DNA of 31,159 nucleotides from DASQFU01 sp035632955 (GTDB lineage Bacteria > Eisenbacteria > RBG-16-71-46), in contig DASQFU010000181.1 in assembly GCA_035632955.1 (NCBI GenBank), forward strand, positions 1-31,159, read 5' to 3'. A program made the translations under genes and the position numbers. How positions within the stretch are numbered: position 1 is the first letter of the stretch; each line of letters starts with the position of its first letter. The notes beneath the pieces are model-generated. The model had not been told where the DNA came from. It ran no database searches and was given only the letters and a program-made list of their open reading frames with translations. Of this stretch, positions 7,340 through 16,159 are shown one piece after another.

Positions 7340-8517
7340 CCGGCCTGGTCGTCGAGTCCGCGACGAGCCACGTCGAGGTTCTGGTGCGTGGCCACGACGG
7401 TGCGAACCTGGCGCACGAGGTGGAAGAGGTCGGGCACGGCCACACACAACGGCTGACGCCACTCCTGGCGACCGCACTCGATCGCGCCGGAGTGCGCGCG
7501 GCCGACCTCGACTGGGTCGCGGCGGATCTCGGCCCGGGCTCGTTCACGGGCGTGCGCGTCGGCCTCGCCACCGTCCACGGTCTGGCCGCTGCGGGCAGCG
7601 CCCGCGTGCTCGGAGCCTCGTCGCTCGCGGCGCTGGCGCTCTCGACTCAGGAGCGGCGCGCGCTGATCGTGCCGCTGGTTCCTGGTGGCCGCCGCGATCT
7701 CTACGCCGGATTCTTCCGCGCCGACGCCCGTGGCTCGATCTGGCTGGTCGCGGCGCCGCAGGTCGGGCCCCTCGACTCCCTGCTGCCGAGGGTCGCGGAA
7801 GCGCGCGACGTCACCCGGTCGCAGCGAATCTGCTTCGTGGGCCCGGGCGCCGCCCGCGAGCGGGAAGCACTGGAAGCGTTTGCGGCCGGGAGCACCGCCT
7901 TGGAACGAAGACACGAAGGGCTCTCCGCCCTCGATCTGGCCGCAGCAGTGGAAAGTGGGCGGGGTCCGGCGGCGGGGCTCCCGAGCGCACGCGAGATGCT
8001 GCGTCCACTCTACGTGCGCCCGGCGCAAGCGGAAGAACGCGTGCGGCGCCGCGCTCTGGCGCAGGATCCCCTGGTGCTGAGGCCGCTCGCCCACTCCGAC
8101 ATTCCGCCGATCGCGGACATCGAGCGGCAGGTCTTCACCGATCCTTGGCCCGAGAGCTTCTTCGCGGGAGAACTGGAGCAGTCTCAGGTGTACGCCCGAG
8201 TGGCGGAGCGCGAGGGGCGCATCATTGGTTACAGCCTCGCGTGGCTGAGCGCGGTCGAGGGGCATCTCGGAAACCTGGCGGTCGTGCCCGAGCGGCGGCG
8301 GCGCGGGGTGGCGAGGCGGTTGGTCGAGGACCTGCTCGCGCGCGCCCAGGCGCTCGCGGTCCGAACCCTCACCCTGGAAGTGCGGGTCTCGAACTTCGCG
8401 GCGCAGGCGCTGTATCGGGCGCACGGATTCCGTCTGGCCGGCTTGCGGCGCGGGTATTATCGTGACACCGGCGAAGATGCGCTGGTGATGGAATGGCGCT
8501 TGCCCAACGTGCTCTGA
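7336..8517 (+). CDS. TsaB-RimI fusion protein
   Basis: A 393-aa two-domain protein. Residues ~1-230 are TsaB, the actin-fold partner of TsaD in t6A synthesis: LVVESAT at the N-terminus, LGPGSFTGVRVGLATVHGLA at 65-84 and LRPLYVRP near 222-229. Residues ~245-393 are a GNAT acetyltransferase of the RimI type, with acetyl-CoA loop LAVVPERRRRGVARRLVEDL, then LEVRVSNFAAQALYRAHGF and a YYRDTGEDALVM end. RimI acetylates the N-terminal alanine of ribosomal protein S18. The two are usually separate but adjacent genes. The GTG at 7336 overlaps the tsaE stop (GTGA). The frame stays open 5' of this point, but the TsaB N-terminus fixes the start. Confidence 0.93.
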   Translation: MTGLVVESATSHVEVLVRGHDGANLAHEVEEVGHGHTQRLTPLLATALDRAGVRAADLDWVAADLGPGSFTGVRVGLATVHGLAAAGSARVLGASSLAALALSTQERRALIVPLVPGGRRDLYAGFFRADARGSIWLVAAPQVGPLDSLLPRVAEARDVTRSQRICFVGPGAAREREALEAFAAGSTALERRHEGLSALDLAAAVESGRGPAAGLPSAREMLRPLYVRPAQAEERVRRRALAQDPLVLRPLAHSDIPPIADIERQVFTDPWPESFFAGELEQSQVYARVAEREGRIIGYSLAWLSAVEGHLGNLAVVPERRRRGVARRLVEDLLARAQALAVRTLTLEVRVSNFAAQALYRAHGFRLAGLRRGYYRDTGEDALVMEWRLPNVL

Positions 8518-8537
8518 CCGAGGAACGACGCGACGCG

Positions 8538-9488
8538 ATGTCCTGGCTGAAACGCGAACGCACCGGAATCAAGGGCGAGAAAGCGCCGCGCCCGGAGGTC
8601 CCCGAGGGCCTGTGGACCAAGTGCGAAGGCTGCGGCGAAGCGCTGTTTCAGACGGTCCTCGAGGAGAGTCTCTGGACCTGCCCGAACTGCAACTTCCACT
8701 TCCGCGTACCGGCCCGCACCTACCTCGGCTGGTTGGTGGATGAAGGACGCTTCGAGGAGCGCGACGCCACGCTCGAGGCCGGCGATCCGCTCGCGTTCCG
8801 CGACGCGAAGATGCCCTATCCCGAGCGCCTCGAAACCGCTCGGCGCGAGACCGGGCTCGCCGATGCGGCGATCGCCGGGCTGGCCACGATCGGCGGCAAG
8901 CCCGCAAGCCTCACACTCATGGATTTTTTCTTCATGGGCGGCAGCATGGGCTCGGTGGTCGGGGAGAAGGTGGCGCGCTCGATCGAGCGCGCGATCGACC
9001 AGCGCCGCGCGCTCGTCGTCGTGTCCGCCACCGGTGGCGCACGCATGCAGGAAGGCATTCTCTCGCTGATGCAGATGGCGAAGACTTCCGCGCTGCTGGC
9101 TCGGCTCCAGAAGGAACGCCTGCCGTTCGTCTCGATCCTCACCGATCCCTCGACCGCGGGCGTACTGGCCTCGTACGCATCGCTCGGCGACGTGATCCTG
9201 GCCGAGCCGGGCGCGTTGGTTGGTTTTGCCGGCGCCCGCGTCATTCGCCAGACGATCGGCGAGGATCTGCCGCCCGGCTTCCAGCGCTCGGAGTTCGTGC
9301 TCGAGAAGGGTTTCATCGACCGCATCGTGCACCGCAAGCAGATGCGCGACGAAGTGGCGCGCGTGCTCGAGTTCTTCTGGCGTTCGACCCGCGGGTTCGC
9401 TCGCGAGGGTCAGCCGTCTCCCCACCGTTTCGACGCCAAGCCCCCGTCGTCGGACGGCAGTCCCAGGGCCGAAGCCACGCCGCGGTGA
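8538..9488 (+). CDS. accD: Acetyl-CoA carboxylase carboxyltransferase subunit beta
   Basis: The beta half of the carboxyltransferase that transfers CO2 from biotin-BCCP to acetyl-CoA to make malonyl-CoA. The 316-aa protein begins MSWLKRER, as is usual. It carries the four-cysteine zinc ribbon (C29, C32, C48, C51) and the crotonase-fold core with VSATGGARMQEGILSLMQMA and LAEPGALVGFAGARVI. The C-terminal ~30 residues are a polar tail. An in-frame ATG at 8493 lies inside the preceding gene; 8538 matches the conserved N-terminus and sits 20 nt after the tsaB-rimI stop. accA is not in the window. The stop overlaps the folC start (GTGA). Confidence 0.96.
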   Translation: MSWLKRERTGIKGEKAPRPEVPEGLWTKCEGCGEALFQTVLEESLWTCPNCNFHFRVPARTYLGWLVDEGRFEERDATLEAGDPLAFRDAKMPYPERLETARRETGLADAAIAGLATIGGKPASLTLMDFFFMGGSMGSVVGEKVARSIERAIDQRRALVVVSATGGARMQEGILSLMQMAKTSALLARLQKERLPFVSILTDPSTAGVLASYASLGDVILAEPGALVGFAGARVIRQTIGEDLPPGFQRSEFVLEKGFIDRIVHRKQMRDEVARVLEFFWRSTRGFAREGQPSPHRFDAKPPSSDGSPRAEATPR

Positions 9489-10723
9489 CGAGCCGGCTCC
9501 AGCGGGCGCTCGAAGACCTGTACGGTCTCGAGCGGCGCAAGGACAAGCTCGGGCTCGAGGGAACACGCGCGCTGCTCGGCGCGCTCGGGAATCCCCAGCG
9601 CCGCTTCCGCGCCGTGCACGTCGCCGGCACCAACGGCAAGGGCACCGTGTGCGCGCTGGTCGAGCGCGTGCTGCGCGAGGCGGGATACCGCACCGGGCTG
9701 TTCACGTCGCCGCATCTCGTGGACTTCCGCGAGCGCATCCGCGTCAACGGCCGGTGGGCGGACGAGGAGTGGCTCGAGCAGGCTCTGGTCCGGATCCAGG
9801 CGCTCCCGGAGGGGCGCGACCGAACGTTCTTCGAGGTGGCCACTGCCTTGGGTTTCCTCTACTTCGCCGAGCAGGATGTCGAATGGGCGGTGGTCGAGGT
9901 CGGATTGGGGGGGCGGCTCGACACCACGAACGTGATCGAGCCGGACGTGACCGTGATCACCTCGATCGGTTTCGACCACGGCGAGATTCTGGGTGACACG
10001 CTCGAGAAGATCGCGGCCGAGAAGGCGGGGATCCTCAAACCCGGCGTGCCGCTCGTCAGCGGGGTCGCTAGCGGCCCCGCCGAGCGGGTGATCGCCAGGA
10101 TGGCCGAGGAGATTGGCGTGCCTTGGGGGAAGGACGAGCCGGAGATGGGCGAGCCGGTCGAGCCGCCGCCGACCGAGGTCCAGCCGGGCCTCCTCAACCG
10201 TGACCTGGCGCGCGCCGTTTTGGAGACGTTGGTCGAGAAGGGCGTCTCGATTCCGCGGCAGGCGATTTCGCGTGGGTTGGCGCAGGCGCGCTGGCCGGGG
10301 CGGTTCGAGCAATGCCCGACCGAGCCTCGCCTGTGGTGGGACGGCGCTCACAACGTCGGCGCGGCGATGAACCTTCGTCCGCTCTGGAATCAGAGCCTCG
10401 AGGGACGCAGGCCAGCCGCCATCGTGCTCGCGCTTTCTCGCGACAAGGACGTGGAAGGGATTCTTCGCGTGCTCCAGCGGGACTTTCCGAGCGCCGCGAT
10501 CGTCGCGTGCCGTTCGCGCAACGAGCGGGCATTGCCACCCGCCGCCTTGGTCGAGCACGCGCGTGGTTTCGGGTTCGCGTGCGTCGAATCGACGGACGTG
10601 GCGAGCGCGATCCGCCAGGCGCTCCACCTCGCGGGCGACGATCCGGTGCTCCTGACCGGCTCGCTGTTCGCGATCGGCGAGGCGATGGAAGTGTTCGGCG
10701 GCGCGCCGGGAGAGCAGTTGTGA
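9485..10723 (+). CDS. folC: Folylpolyglutamate/dihydrofolate synthase-like Mur ligase with shortened linker
   Basis: An ATP-dependent ligase that adds glutamate to dihydropteroate or folates. The 412-aa protein shows the P-loop VAGTNGKGTVCALVE (46-60), SPHLVDFRERIRVNG, VVEVGLGGRLDTTNV, FDHGEILG, the AEKAGILKPG lysine (K180, carbamylation site in Mur ligases) and WWDGAHN in the C-terminal domain. The region before the C-terminal domain is short. Around residues 212-245 a proline- and acid-rich segment replaces the usual strands, and the common GxHQxxNAxxA motif reads PGLLNRDLARA. Substrate handling may differ. It starts at GTG 9485 overlapping accD and ends overlapping the GTG of lptD. Confidence 0.9.
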   Translation: MTSRLQRALEDLYGLERRKDKLGLEGTRALLGALGNPQRRFRAVHVAGTNGKGTVCALVERVLREAGYRTGLFTSPHLVDFRERIRVNGRWADEEWLEQALVRIQALPEGRDRTFFEVATALGFLYFAEQDVEWAVVEVGLGGRLDTTNVIEPDVTVITSIGFDHGEILGDTLEKIAAEKAGILKPGVPLVSGVASGPAERVIARMAEEIGVPWGKDEPEMGEPVEPPPTEVQPGLLNRDLARAVLETLVEKGVSIPRQAISRGLAQARWPGRFEQCPTEPRLWWDGAHNVGAAMNLRPLWNQSLEGRRPAAIVLALSRDKDVEGILRVLQRDFPSAAIVACRSRNERALPPAALVEHARGFGFACVESTDVASAIRQALHLAGDDPVLLTGSLFAIGEAMEVFGGAPGEQL

Positions 10724-13700
10724 GCCGGCTGGTGCCGGTCCTGGCACTCGCCGCCGCGCTCGCGATGCCCGCGTTCGCTCAGGAGTCGAGCCCTCAGGAG
10801 CCGGCGCCGCCGCTCAACATCTCGGCCGACAACGTCACCGGCAGCCGGGGCGCGGAGGGCGACGTCGTTTTGTTGAACGGCAACGTGCGCATCACGCGCG
10901 GTCGCACCGTCATCACCGCCGCGCGCGGCCGCTATTTGCGCGCGCAAGGCATGCTGTTTCTCGACCAGAACGTGCGAATGGTGGACGGCACGACGACGTT
11001 GACCTGCGATCACGCGTCCTACTCCGAGGATTCGGACATCCTGCAGGTTACCGGCAATGTCGTCGTCGTCGACCGCGACGCCACGCTGCGCGCGCCGAGT
11101 GGCACCTACGACCGGCGCACCGGGCGCGCCGATCTCTACGGCGGCGTCGAGGGGCGGGACGAGCGGCAGCGGTTGACCGGCGACCAGGTTGCCTACCTGC
11201 GTGATTCGCTGCTGGTCCGAGCGCGCGGCAACGTCCGCGGCGTCGATGAGGAGAATCGCCTCGAGCTGCGCGGCGCTGCCATCGACTATGACCGGCGATC
11301 CCACGAGGCGGTGGCCACCGGCGATCCTGTGCTCGAATCGCGCGACGAGCGCGGCCGGATCACGGCGATCCGCGCGAACACGCTCAAGCTCAATACCGAG
11401 TCACGGCTGGCCGAAGCGATCGATTCCGTGCGGGTGTCACGCGACACCTTGCAGGCGCGATCCGACTACGCGCTGTTCGACGATCGGGCGGACCGCGCCT
11501 GGCTGCTGGGTCATCCGCGCGCGTGGGACAACGAGACCACCGTCACGGGCGACACGCTCGAGGTGTGGACGGAAGAGCGCGCGCTGCGACGCTTCGTCGT
11601 GCGCGGGAACGCGATCATAGACTACCGCGGCGCGCGCCCGACGACGCTCGGCGAAGCTAGCCGGCTGACCGGCGATCGCGTCGACGTGTTCTTCACCAAC
11701 GAGAACATCGACAGCCTGGTGGCCCTCGGACAGGCGCGCAACGAATACCAAGCCGTGCCTCGCCCGGACAAGACGCCGGAGAGCAACCGTGCCGAGGGCG
11801 ACACGATCACGGTGTTCTTCAAGGAACGCAAGATCCACCGCGCGGTCGTCCAGGGGACCGCTTCCGGTACCTACCAGTTCGCGGTCGCATCGGGGGACAC
11901 GGCGGCGGCGAAGCAGGAGATCGTCGAGTACGACGCCCCGCGCATCGAGTTCGTGGTTCCCGAAGATCGCATCGTGCTGGAGCCACGCTCTCATCTGCGG
12001 TACCGCGAGCTCGAGCTGCGGGCCAAGCGTGTCGAGTTCGACAGCGAGCGGCAGACGCTGGTCGCGACCGGCGATCCGGAGCTGATCGACCGCGGCGACA
12101 AGGTGTCCGGGCACCTGATGACGTACGACCTCGAATCGCGAACCGGCACGATCTATCAGGCGGAAACGACCTACGAGAAGGGCCTGTATCACGGCGAGCG
12201 CATCCGCAAGGTGGGAGAGAACGTCCTCGACGTGCTCCATGGCTCGTACAGCACGTGCGATCGCGATCCGCCCCACTATCACTTCCAAGCCAACCTGATG
12301 AAGATCTTTCTCAAGGACAAGCTGGTCGCCAAGCCGGTGGTGTTCTACATCAAGAACGTGCCGCTGCTGGCGCTTCCGTTCTACATCTTTCCGATCCGGC
12401 CCGGCCGGCATTCGGGATTCCTGTTCCCGCAGGTGGAGTTCGGCTTCAACAATCAGGCGGGACAGTTCGTTCGCAACGCGGGTTACTACTGGGCGCCGAA
12501 TGACTATCTGGACGCCACGTTCTCGGGCGACTACTACCAGGCCGAGCCGTCGTGGATTCTGAGGGGCGAAGGACGCTATCACCTGCTGTACGTGCTCAAC
12601 GGCCAGTTCATCAGCACGTTCGCCCACAGCGAGCTGGACCAGCGCGACCGGTGGGACCTGGTCGCCGATCACGCGCAGGACATCAGCCCGCGGACGCGCT
12701 TGATCGCCCGTGCGTCGTACGTGTCGAGTCGTGACTACCGCCGCGATCAATCGTTCGGGATTCCGCTCTCGCAACGCCTCGATCGCTTCCTCACGTCGGC
12801 CTTCACGGTCACGCACAACGCCGAATGGGCCGCCTTCAACGCGGTCGTCGATCGCCGGCAGGATCTCGACGCGGACCAGTCGATCTCGGATCCGGATGGC
12901 GAGGGGCCGCTGGAGGGCCCGCCGCCGGGACGCGTGGCTTCGGTTCCCAACCTGACGGAGACGGTGCCCAACCTGTCCATCTCGTTCCCGACCCGGACCC
13001 TGGGAACGATCGGTCCCCTGCGCGGCACGACGCTCGGGCGGGCGCTGTCGTCCATGTACTTCAGCCTCAACACGCGTTTCCTCGCGCAACGCGAGCGTAC
13101 GGCGTTCGTGTCCGGCATCCGCACGTTCATGCGTGATTCGGTCCTCGACACGACCACCGTCATCGGCCAGCGCAATGTCGTCCGCACCGGCGCGGCGGGC
13201 ACGAGCTCCCTCACCGACTCGCGGCGACTGTTCGGCTGGCTCAACCTGGCGGCCGGCGTCAACGGCAACGGCGCGGTGTTCGACCGCGATCAGCTCGGCA
13301 ATCGCGTGGTGCCAACCGGTACCTGGAACTCTTCGCTCACGACCAGCACGACGTTTTACGGAACCTTCCGCCCGAATCTCGGATCGCTCGCGTCGGTCCG
13401 GCACGTCGTGTTCCCGAGCGTCTCGTTCAACTACAGCCCGGAGTTCCGCCACCTGACGTTCGTGGACAGCCTCGGGGTGAGGCGCGAGCGCTTCCAGAGC
13501 TTCGGTGGCATCGGCGTCTCGGGATTCCGGAACGCACGCGCGAACTTCCTGCTCGACCAGAGACTTCAGGTCAAGTGGCGTCGGGGAGAGAAGATCGAGC
13601 GTCTCGACAATCTGGTCTCGTTCGCGACCTCGGGCTCGTACAACTTTCTCTACCGCGACCAGAATCAAGAGCATCCGCTCTCGAACCTCTCGTCCACGCT

Positions 13701-14220
13701 TCGACTCCAGCCGCCGGGTCTCCTCTCGCTGGACGCAGGCTGGATCACCGACGTGTACTCGCAGCGCCCGCTGCGTTCGTTCAACTACAGCGTCGGCGCG
13801 AACCTGAGCCAGAGTCGTGCGGCCCGCGAAGCGGCTCCCGACCTCCCGCTGGAGCAGCGCGCGACCGACGACGTCGATTTCACGGAGCCCTGGACGCTCG
13901 GTCTCGCCTACTCGTATTCCGGCGGCTATTCGTTCGGTCCCGATTGGCAGAGCACGGAGACCGCGAACGGCGTGTTCCACGTCGGGCTGAGCCGCGCCTG
14001 GCGCCTGGACTACTCCGCGTCCTACGACGTGTCGGGACGCCAGGTGCTGACGCAACGCTTCGGGCTCACGCGCGACCTGCATTGCTGGCAAGCGAGCTTC
14101 ACGCGCACGTTCTCGTTCGGCGGCGAGGCGGAGTACTACTTCCGGCTCGCCATCAAGGATCAGAAGGAGATCTACCTCGAACGCGGCAGCCGGTTCGGAA
14201 GCTTCGGGGGGATCCAGTAG
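10720..14220 (+). CDS. lptD: Large OstA/LptD-family LPS assembly outer-membrane protein
   Basis: A 1166-aa protein that receives lipopolysaccharide from the periplasmic bridge and inserts it into the outer leaflet. A signal peptide (LVPVLALAAALAMPAFA, cleaved before QESS) is followed by a long run of OstA/LptA-type beta-jellyroll repeats, starting LNISADNVTGSRG and repeating TGDxVxxxxxxxxLxAxGxV patterns to about residue 460. The LptD-type core follows (GSYSTCDRDPPHYHF, LPFYIFPIRPGRHSGFLFP), then a C-terminal beta-barrel of alternating aromatic strands. It is much longer than E. coli LptD (784 aa) and resembles the extended LptD_2-like proteins of FCB bacteria. The GTG at 10720 overlaps the folC stop (GTGA). 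Confidence 0.88.
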   Translation: MSRLVPVLALAAALAMPAFAQESSPQEPAPPLNISADNVTGSRGAEGDVVLLNGNVRITRGRTVITAARGRYLRAQGMLFLDQNVRMVDGTTTLTCDHASYSEDSDILQVTGNVVVVDRDATLRAPSGTYDRRTGRADLYGGVEGRDERQRLTGDQVAYLRDSLLVRARGNVRGVDEENRLELRGAAIDYDRRSHEAVATGDPVLESRDERGRITAIRANTLKLNTESRLAEAIDSVRVSRDTLQARSDYALFDDRADRAWLLGHPRAWDNETTVTGDTLEVWTEERALRRFVVRGNAIIDYRGARPTTLGEASRLTGDRVDVFFTNENIDSLVALGQARNEYQAVPRPDKTPESNRAEGDTITVFFKERKIHRAVVQGTASGTYQFAVASGDTAAAKQEIVEYDAPRIEFVVPEDRIVLEPRSHLRYRELELRAKRVEFDSERQTLVATGDPELIDRGDKVSGHLMTYDLESRTGTIYQAETTYEKGLYHGERIRKVGENVLDVLHGSYSTCDRDPPHYHFQANLMKIFLKDKLVAKPVVFYIKNVPLLALPFYIFPIRPGRHSGFLFPQVEFGFNNQAGQFVRNAGYYWAPNDYLDATFSGDYYQAEPSWILRGEGRYHLLYVLNGQFISTFAHSELDQRDRWDLVADHAQDISPRTRLIARASYVSSRDYRRDQSFGIPLSQRLDRFLTSAFTVTHNAEWAAFNAVVDRRQDLDADQSISDPDGEGPLEGPPPGRVASVPNLTETVPNLSISFPTRTLGTIGPLRGTTLGRALSSMYFSLNTRFLAQRERTAFVSGIRTFMRDSVLDTTTVIGQRNVVRTGAAGTSSLTDSRRLFGWLNLAAGVNGNGAVFDRDQLGNRVVPTGTWNSSLTTSTTFYGTFRPNLGSLASVRHVVFPSVSFNYSPEFRHLTFVDSLGVRRERFQSFGGIGVSGFRNARANFLLDQRLQVKWRRGEKIERLDNLVSFATSGSYNFLYRDQNQEHPLSNLSSTLRLQPPGLLSLDAGWITDVYSQRPLRSFNYSVGANLSQSRAAREAAPDLPLEQRATDDVDFTEPWTLGLAYSYSGGYSFGPDWQSTETANGVFHVGLSRAWRLDYSASYDVSGRQVLTQRFGLTRDLHCWQASFTRTFSFGGEAEYYFRLAIKDQKEIYLERGSRFGSFGGIQ

Positions 14221-14302
14221 CGGCGCGCCTGGAACGAGAGCGACCTCGGCCGGTTCGACATCGCGGTGCGGGATGCATGCGCGGGGAAGCCGGACGAATT
14301 CC

Positions 14303-14330
14303 TTGACACCGGCGCTTCGGGTGGGAATCT
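14303..14330 (+). promoter_or_regulatory. Promoter of the HU-like gene
   Basis: A perfect TTGACA -35 at 14303-14308 is followed after 16 nt by GAATCT at 14325-14330. It lies about 50 nt before the HU-like ATG, in the gap after lptD. Confidence 0.55.
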
Positions 14331-14382
14331 GGTTCACAGCCGACCACCCGCAGGGTCCCGGGAGGACCCCGAGGAGGCATGG

Positions 14383-14679
14383 ATGAACAAGGGCGAGCTC
14401 ACGCGATCCTTCTCCCGCCGCACCGGATTGTCCCTGAGGCAATCCAAACGCGTGATCGATTCGCTGTTCGGTGTCGAGGGCAAGCAACTCGGCCTGATCC
14501 CCGCGACGCTCGTGCAAGGAAAGGCCGTCCGTCTTGCGGGTTTCGGCATTTTCGAGACGCGCCGTCGCGCGGCTCGGGCGGGCCGCAATCCGCGCACCGG
14601 CGAGGCGCTGACCATTCAGGCGGCGCGTTTGCCGGCGTTCCGCGCCGGACGGGCGCTCAAGGACAAAGTCCGCAGGTAG
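14383..14679 (+). CDS. HU/IHF-family DNA-binding protein
   Basis: A 98-aa nucleoid protein. The N-terminal helices (MNKGELTRSFSRRTGLSLRQ) are followed by GFGIFETRRR at 53-62 and the DNA-intercalating beta-arm GRNPRTGEALTI, with the conserved proline at 70, then PAFRAGRALKDKV. The segment between the helices and the GFG turn is several residues longer than in E. coli HU (VEGKQLGLIPATLVQGK), so it is a variant form. It could bend DNA or act as a regulator. The start has GAGGAGG at 14371-14377, 5 nt upstream. The ATG at 14379 is in another frame and is not used. Confidence 0.93.
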   Translation: MNKGELTRSFSRRTGLSLRQSKRVIDSLFGVEGKQLGLIPATLVQGKAVRLAGFGIFETRRRAARAGRNPRTGEALTIQAARLPAFRAGRALKDKVRR

Positions 14680-14698
14680 GCGGAGTTTCCCGGAGGTT

Positions 14699-14737
14699 GC
14701 GAAGCGGGGACGATGCCGTGTCCCCGCTTTGCAGTTT
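14699..14737 (+). terminator. Likely terminator after the HU-like gene
   Basis: A 13-bp stem (GCGAAGCGGGGAC with GTCCCCGCTTTGC, one G-U pair) encloses an 8-nt loop, followed by AGTTT. The U-tract is weak. It lies between the HU-like stop and the next start, and argues against starting the next gene at 14713. Confidence 0.55.
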
Positions 14738-14763
14738 ACGAGGGGAACGAGAACGGAGGCGCG

Positions 14764-16011
14764 ATGCCGCGCTGGCACATCGCATGTGACGAGTGCGGAG
14801 TCGGAGCCTGGATCGGCGCCACCGCCGCGGGCGTCGACGCCTGGTGTGAAGGCTGCCAGACGTCGGCCACGCTCTCCGCCGGGCAGACCGCCGGGTCGTG
14901 CACCGGCTGCGGCGGCGGTCTCACCGTCTCCGAGCCACGCTTCGAGGAGTTGTACGGCGAGCTGCAGAACCTCGCGGCGGTGCTCGCCGGCTGGGACGGC
15001 GATCCGGCGCCGCTCGGCGAGCTGCTGCCCGATCGGCCGCTTTTCCTCACTGACCTCAATCCGCCGGCGGCGCAGGCGGAGGACGCTCCCGAGGTGCGAA
15101 AGGCGCTGGGTCTTCTCGTCGCCGGCGCTTTCGCTGGTGCGGGCGTGCTGCTGGAAGGTTTGCTTGCAGATCCCGTCATTCCGGCGGAGATGCGCTCCGG
15201 CCCAGCGGCCGATGCACGTCTTTGGTTCGCGCTCGGGGTCGCCGCACAGCGCACCGGGCAGCTCGCGGTCGCCGAAGCGGCGTACGGGCGAACGCTCGCG
15301 CTGGCGCCCGACCACCTGCCGGCGCGGCTCGATCGCGGCGCACTCCGCGCTCGCCGCGGCGATCATGTGGGCGCGAAGCAGGATTTCGCCGTTTCCGGAA
15401 CGGGGCGCGAAGGCCGCTGGAACCGTGCGGCGCTGGCGGTGATCGAGGCGGTTGCTTCCGGGCGCGATCTGCCGGCGCCGGAGCTGCTGCAGTCCGCGCG
15501 AGCGGAAGCCGGATCCCCGTCGCCGTATTGGAGCGATCACACGGTCGGCCGCCTGCTGTGGACGACGCTCGTCGAGCGGGCCCGCACTCGCACCGGCGGA
15601 GAAGCGCCTGCGGGCGGCGACGAGTCGGTGCTCGAGCGCGCGCAAGCCGAGCTCGAGTTCCAGACCTTCTGGGATCGGGCGTTGGTCATTCATGGATACG
15701 CGTCGCTCGGTATGCGGCGCGAGCTGGAAACGGTGGCTGCCCCGTTCGCGGTCGAGCTCTTGAATCGGCTCGTGGACGAGCCGTTTCTACGCGGCGAGGC
15801 GGGGCGGGAGATGCGCACGTCGCTCGAGACGGCGCTTCAGGCGGCGCGGGAGCGGAGCGCCGGCGCAGCGCGGCAGCCGATCGTCGAGTTGCTCGAACGC
15901 CAGGACCTCAGGCACTACCGCGTTCCGTGCCTCCGGTGCGGCAAGGGCAGCTTGGGCGTGGATGCCGTGGAAGACGACGAGTTGGCGGAGACCGCGGAGG
16001 CGCGCGATTGA
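14764..16011 (+). CDS. Zinc-ribbon and TPR protein of unknown function
   Basis: A 415-aa, probably cytoplasmic protein. The N-terminus has three CxxC pairs (C8/C11, C28/C31, C46/C49) that look like zinc ribbons. A TPR-like helical region lies at ~150-205 (LWFALGVAAQRTGQLAVAEA, YGRTLALAPDHLPARLDRGA), and a further CLRCGKG knuckle lies near the C-terminus (~388-392). It may be a scaffold or a nucleic-acid or protein binding factor; I do not recognise the family. The ATG at 14764 is preceded by GGAGG at 14755-14759. An upstream ATG at 14713 falls inside the terminator hairpin. Confidence 0.7.
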   Translation: MPRWHIACDECGVGAWIGATAAGVDAWCEGCQTSATLSAGQTAGSCTGCGGGLTVSEPRFEELYGELQNLAAVLAGWDGDPAPLGELLPDRPLFLTDLNPPAAQAEDAPEVRKALGLLVAGAFAGAGVLLEGLLADPVIPAEMRSGPAADARLWFALGVAAQRTGQLAVAEAAYGRTLALAPDHLPARLDRGALRARRGDHVGAKQDFAVSGTGREGRWNRAALAVIEAVASGRDLPAPELLQSARAEAGSPSPYWSDHTVGRLLWTTLVERARTRTGGEAPAGGDESVLERAQAELEFQTFWDRALVIHGYASLGMRRELETVAAPFAVELLNRLVDEPFLRGEAGREMRTSLETALQAARERSAGAARQPIVELLERQDLRHYRVPCLRCGKGSLGVDAVEDDELAETAEARD

Positions 16012-16037
16012 AGAACGTGTCTCGAACCTCGTTCCGC

Positions 16038-16071
16038 GACGCGCCTCGACGATCGACGCGCCTCGACGATC
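16038..16071 (+). repeat. Tandem 17-bp direct repeat
   Basis: GACGCGCCTCGACGATC occurs twice back to back (16038-16054 and 16055-16071), just after the stop of the zinc-ribbon gene. It lies in a 148-bp non-coding gap. Confidence 0.8.
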
Positions 16072-16159
16072 GCCGCGGCTTGACGAGCGCGGGCCGCGAT
16101 CCTGGACCCATGAGCTTCGCGATCTCAGCTCCGATGGCCATGCGCCGGCTCCCGGCGCA

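Noticed and set aside
11437..15693. Very long minus-strand open frame (about 1400 codons) opposite lptD and its neighbours
   Set aside because: Antisense shadow of GC-rich coding DNA. The translation is Arg/Val/Glu-rich with no domains, and the plus strand carries clear families.
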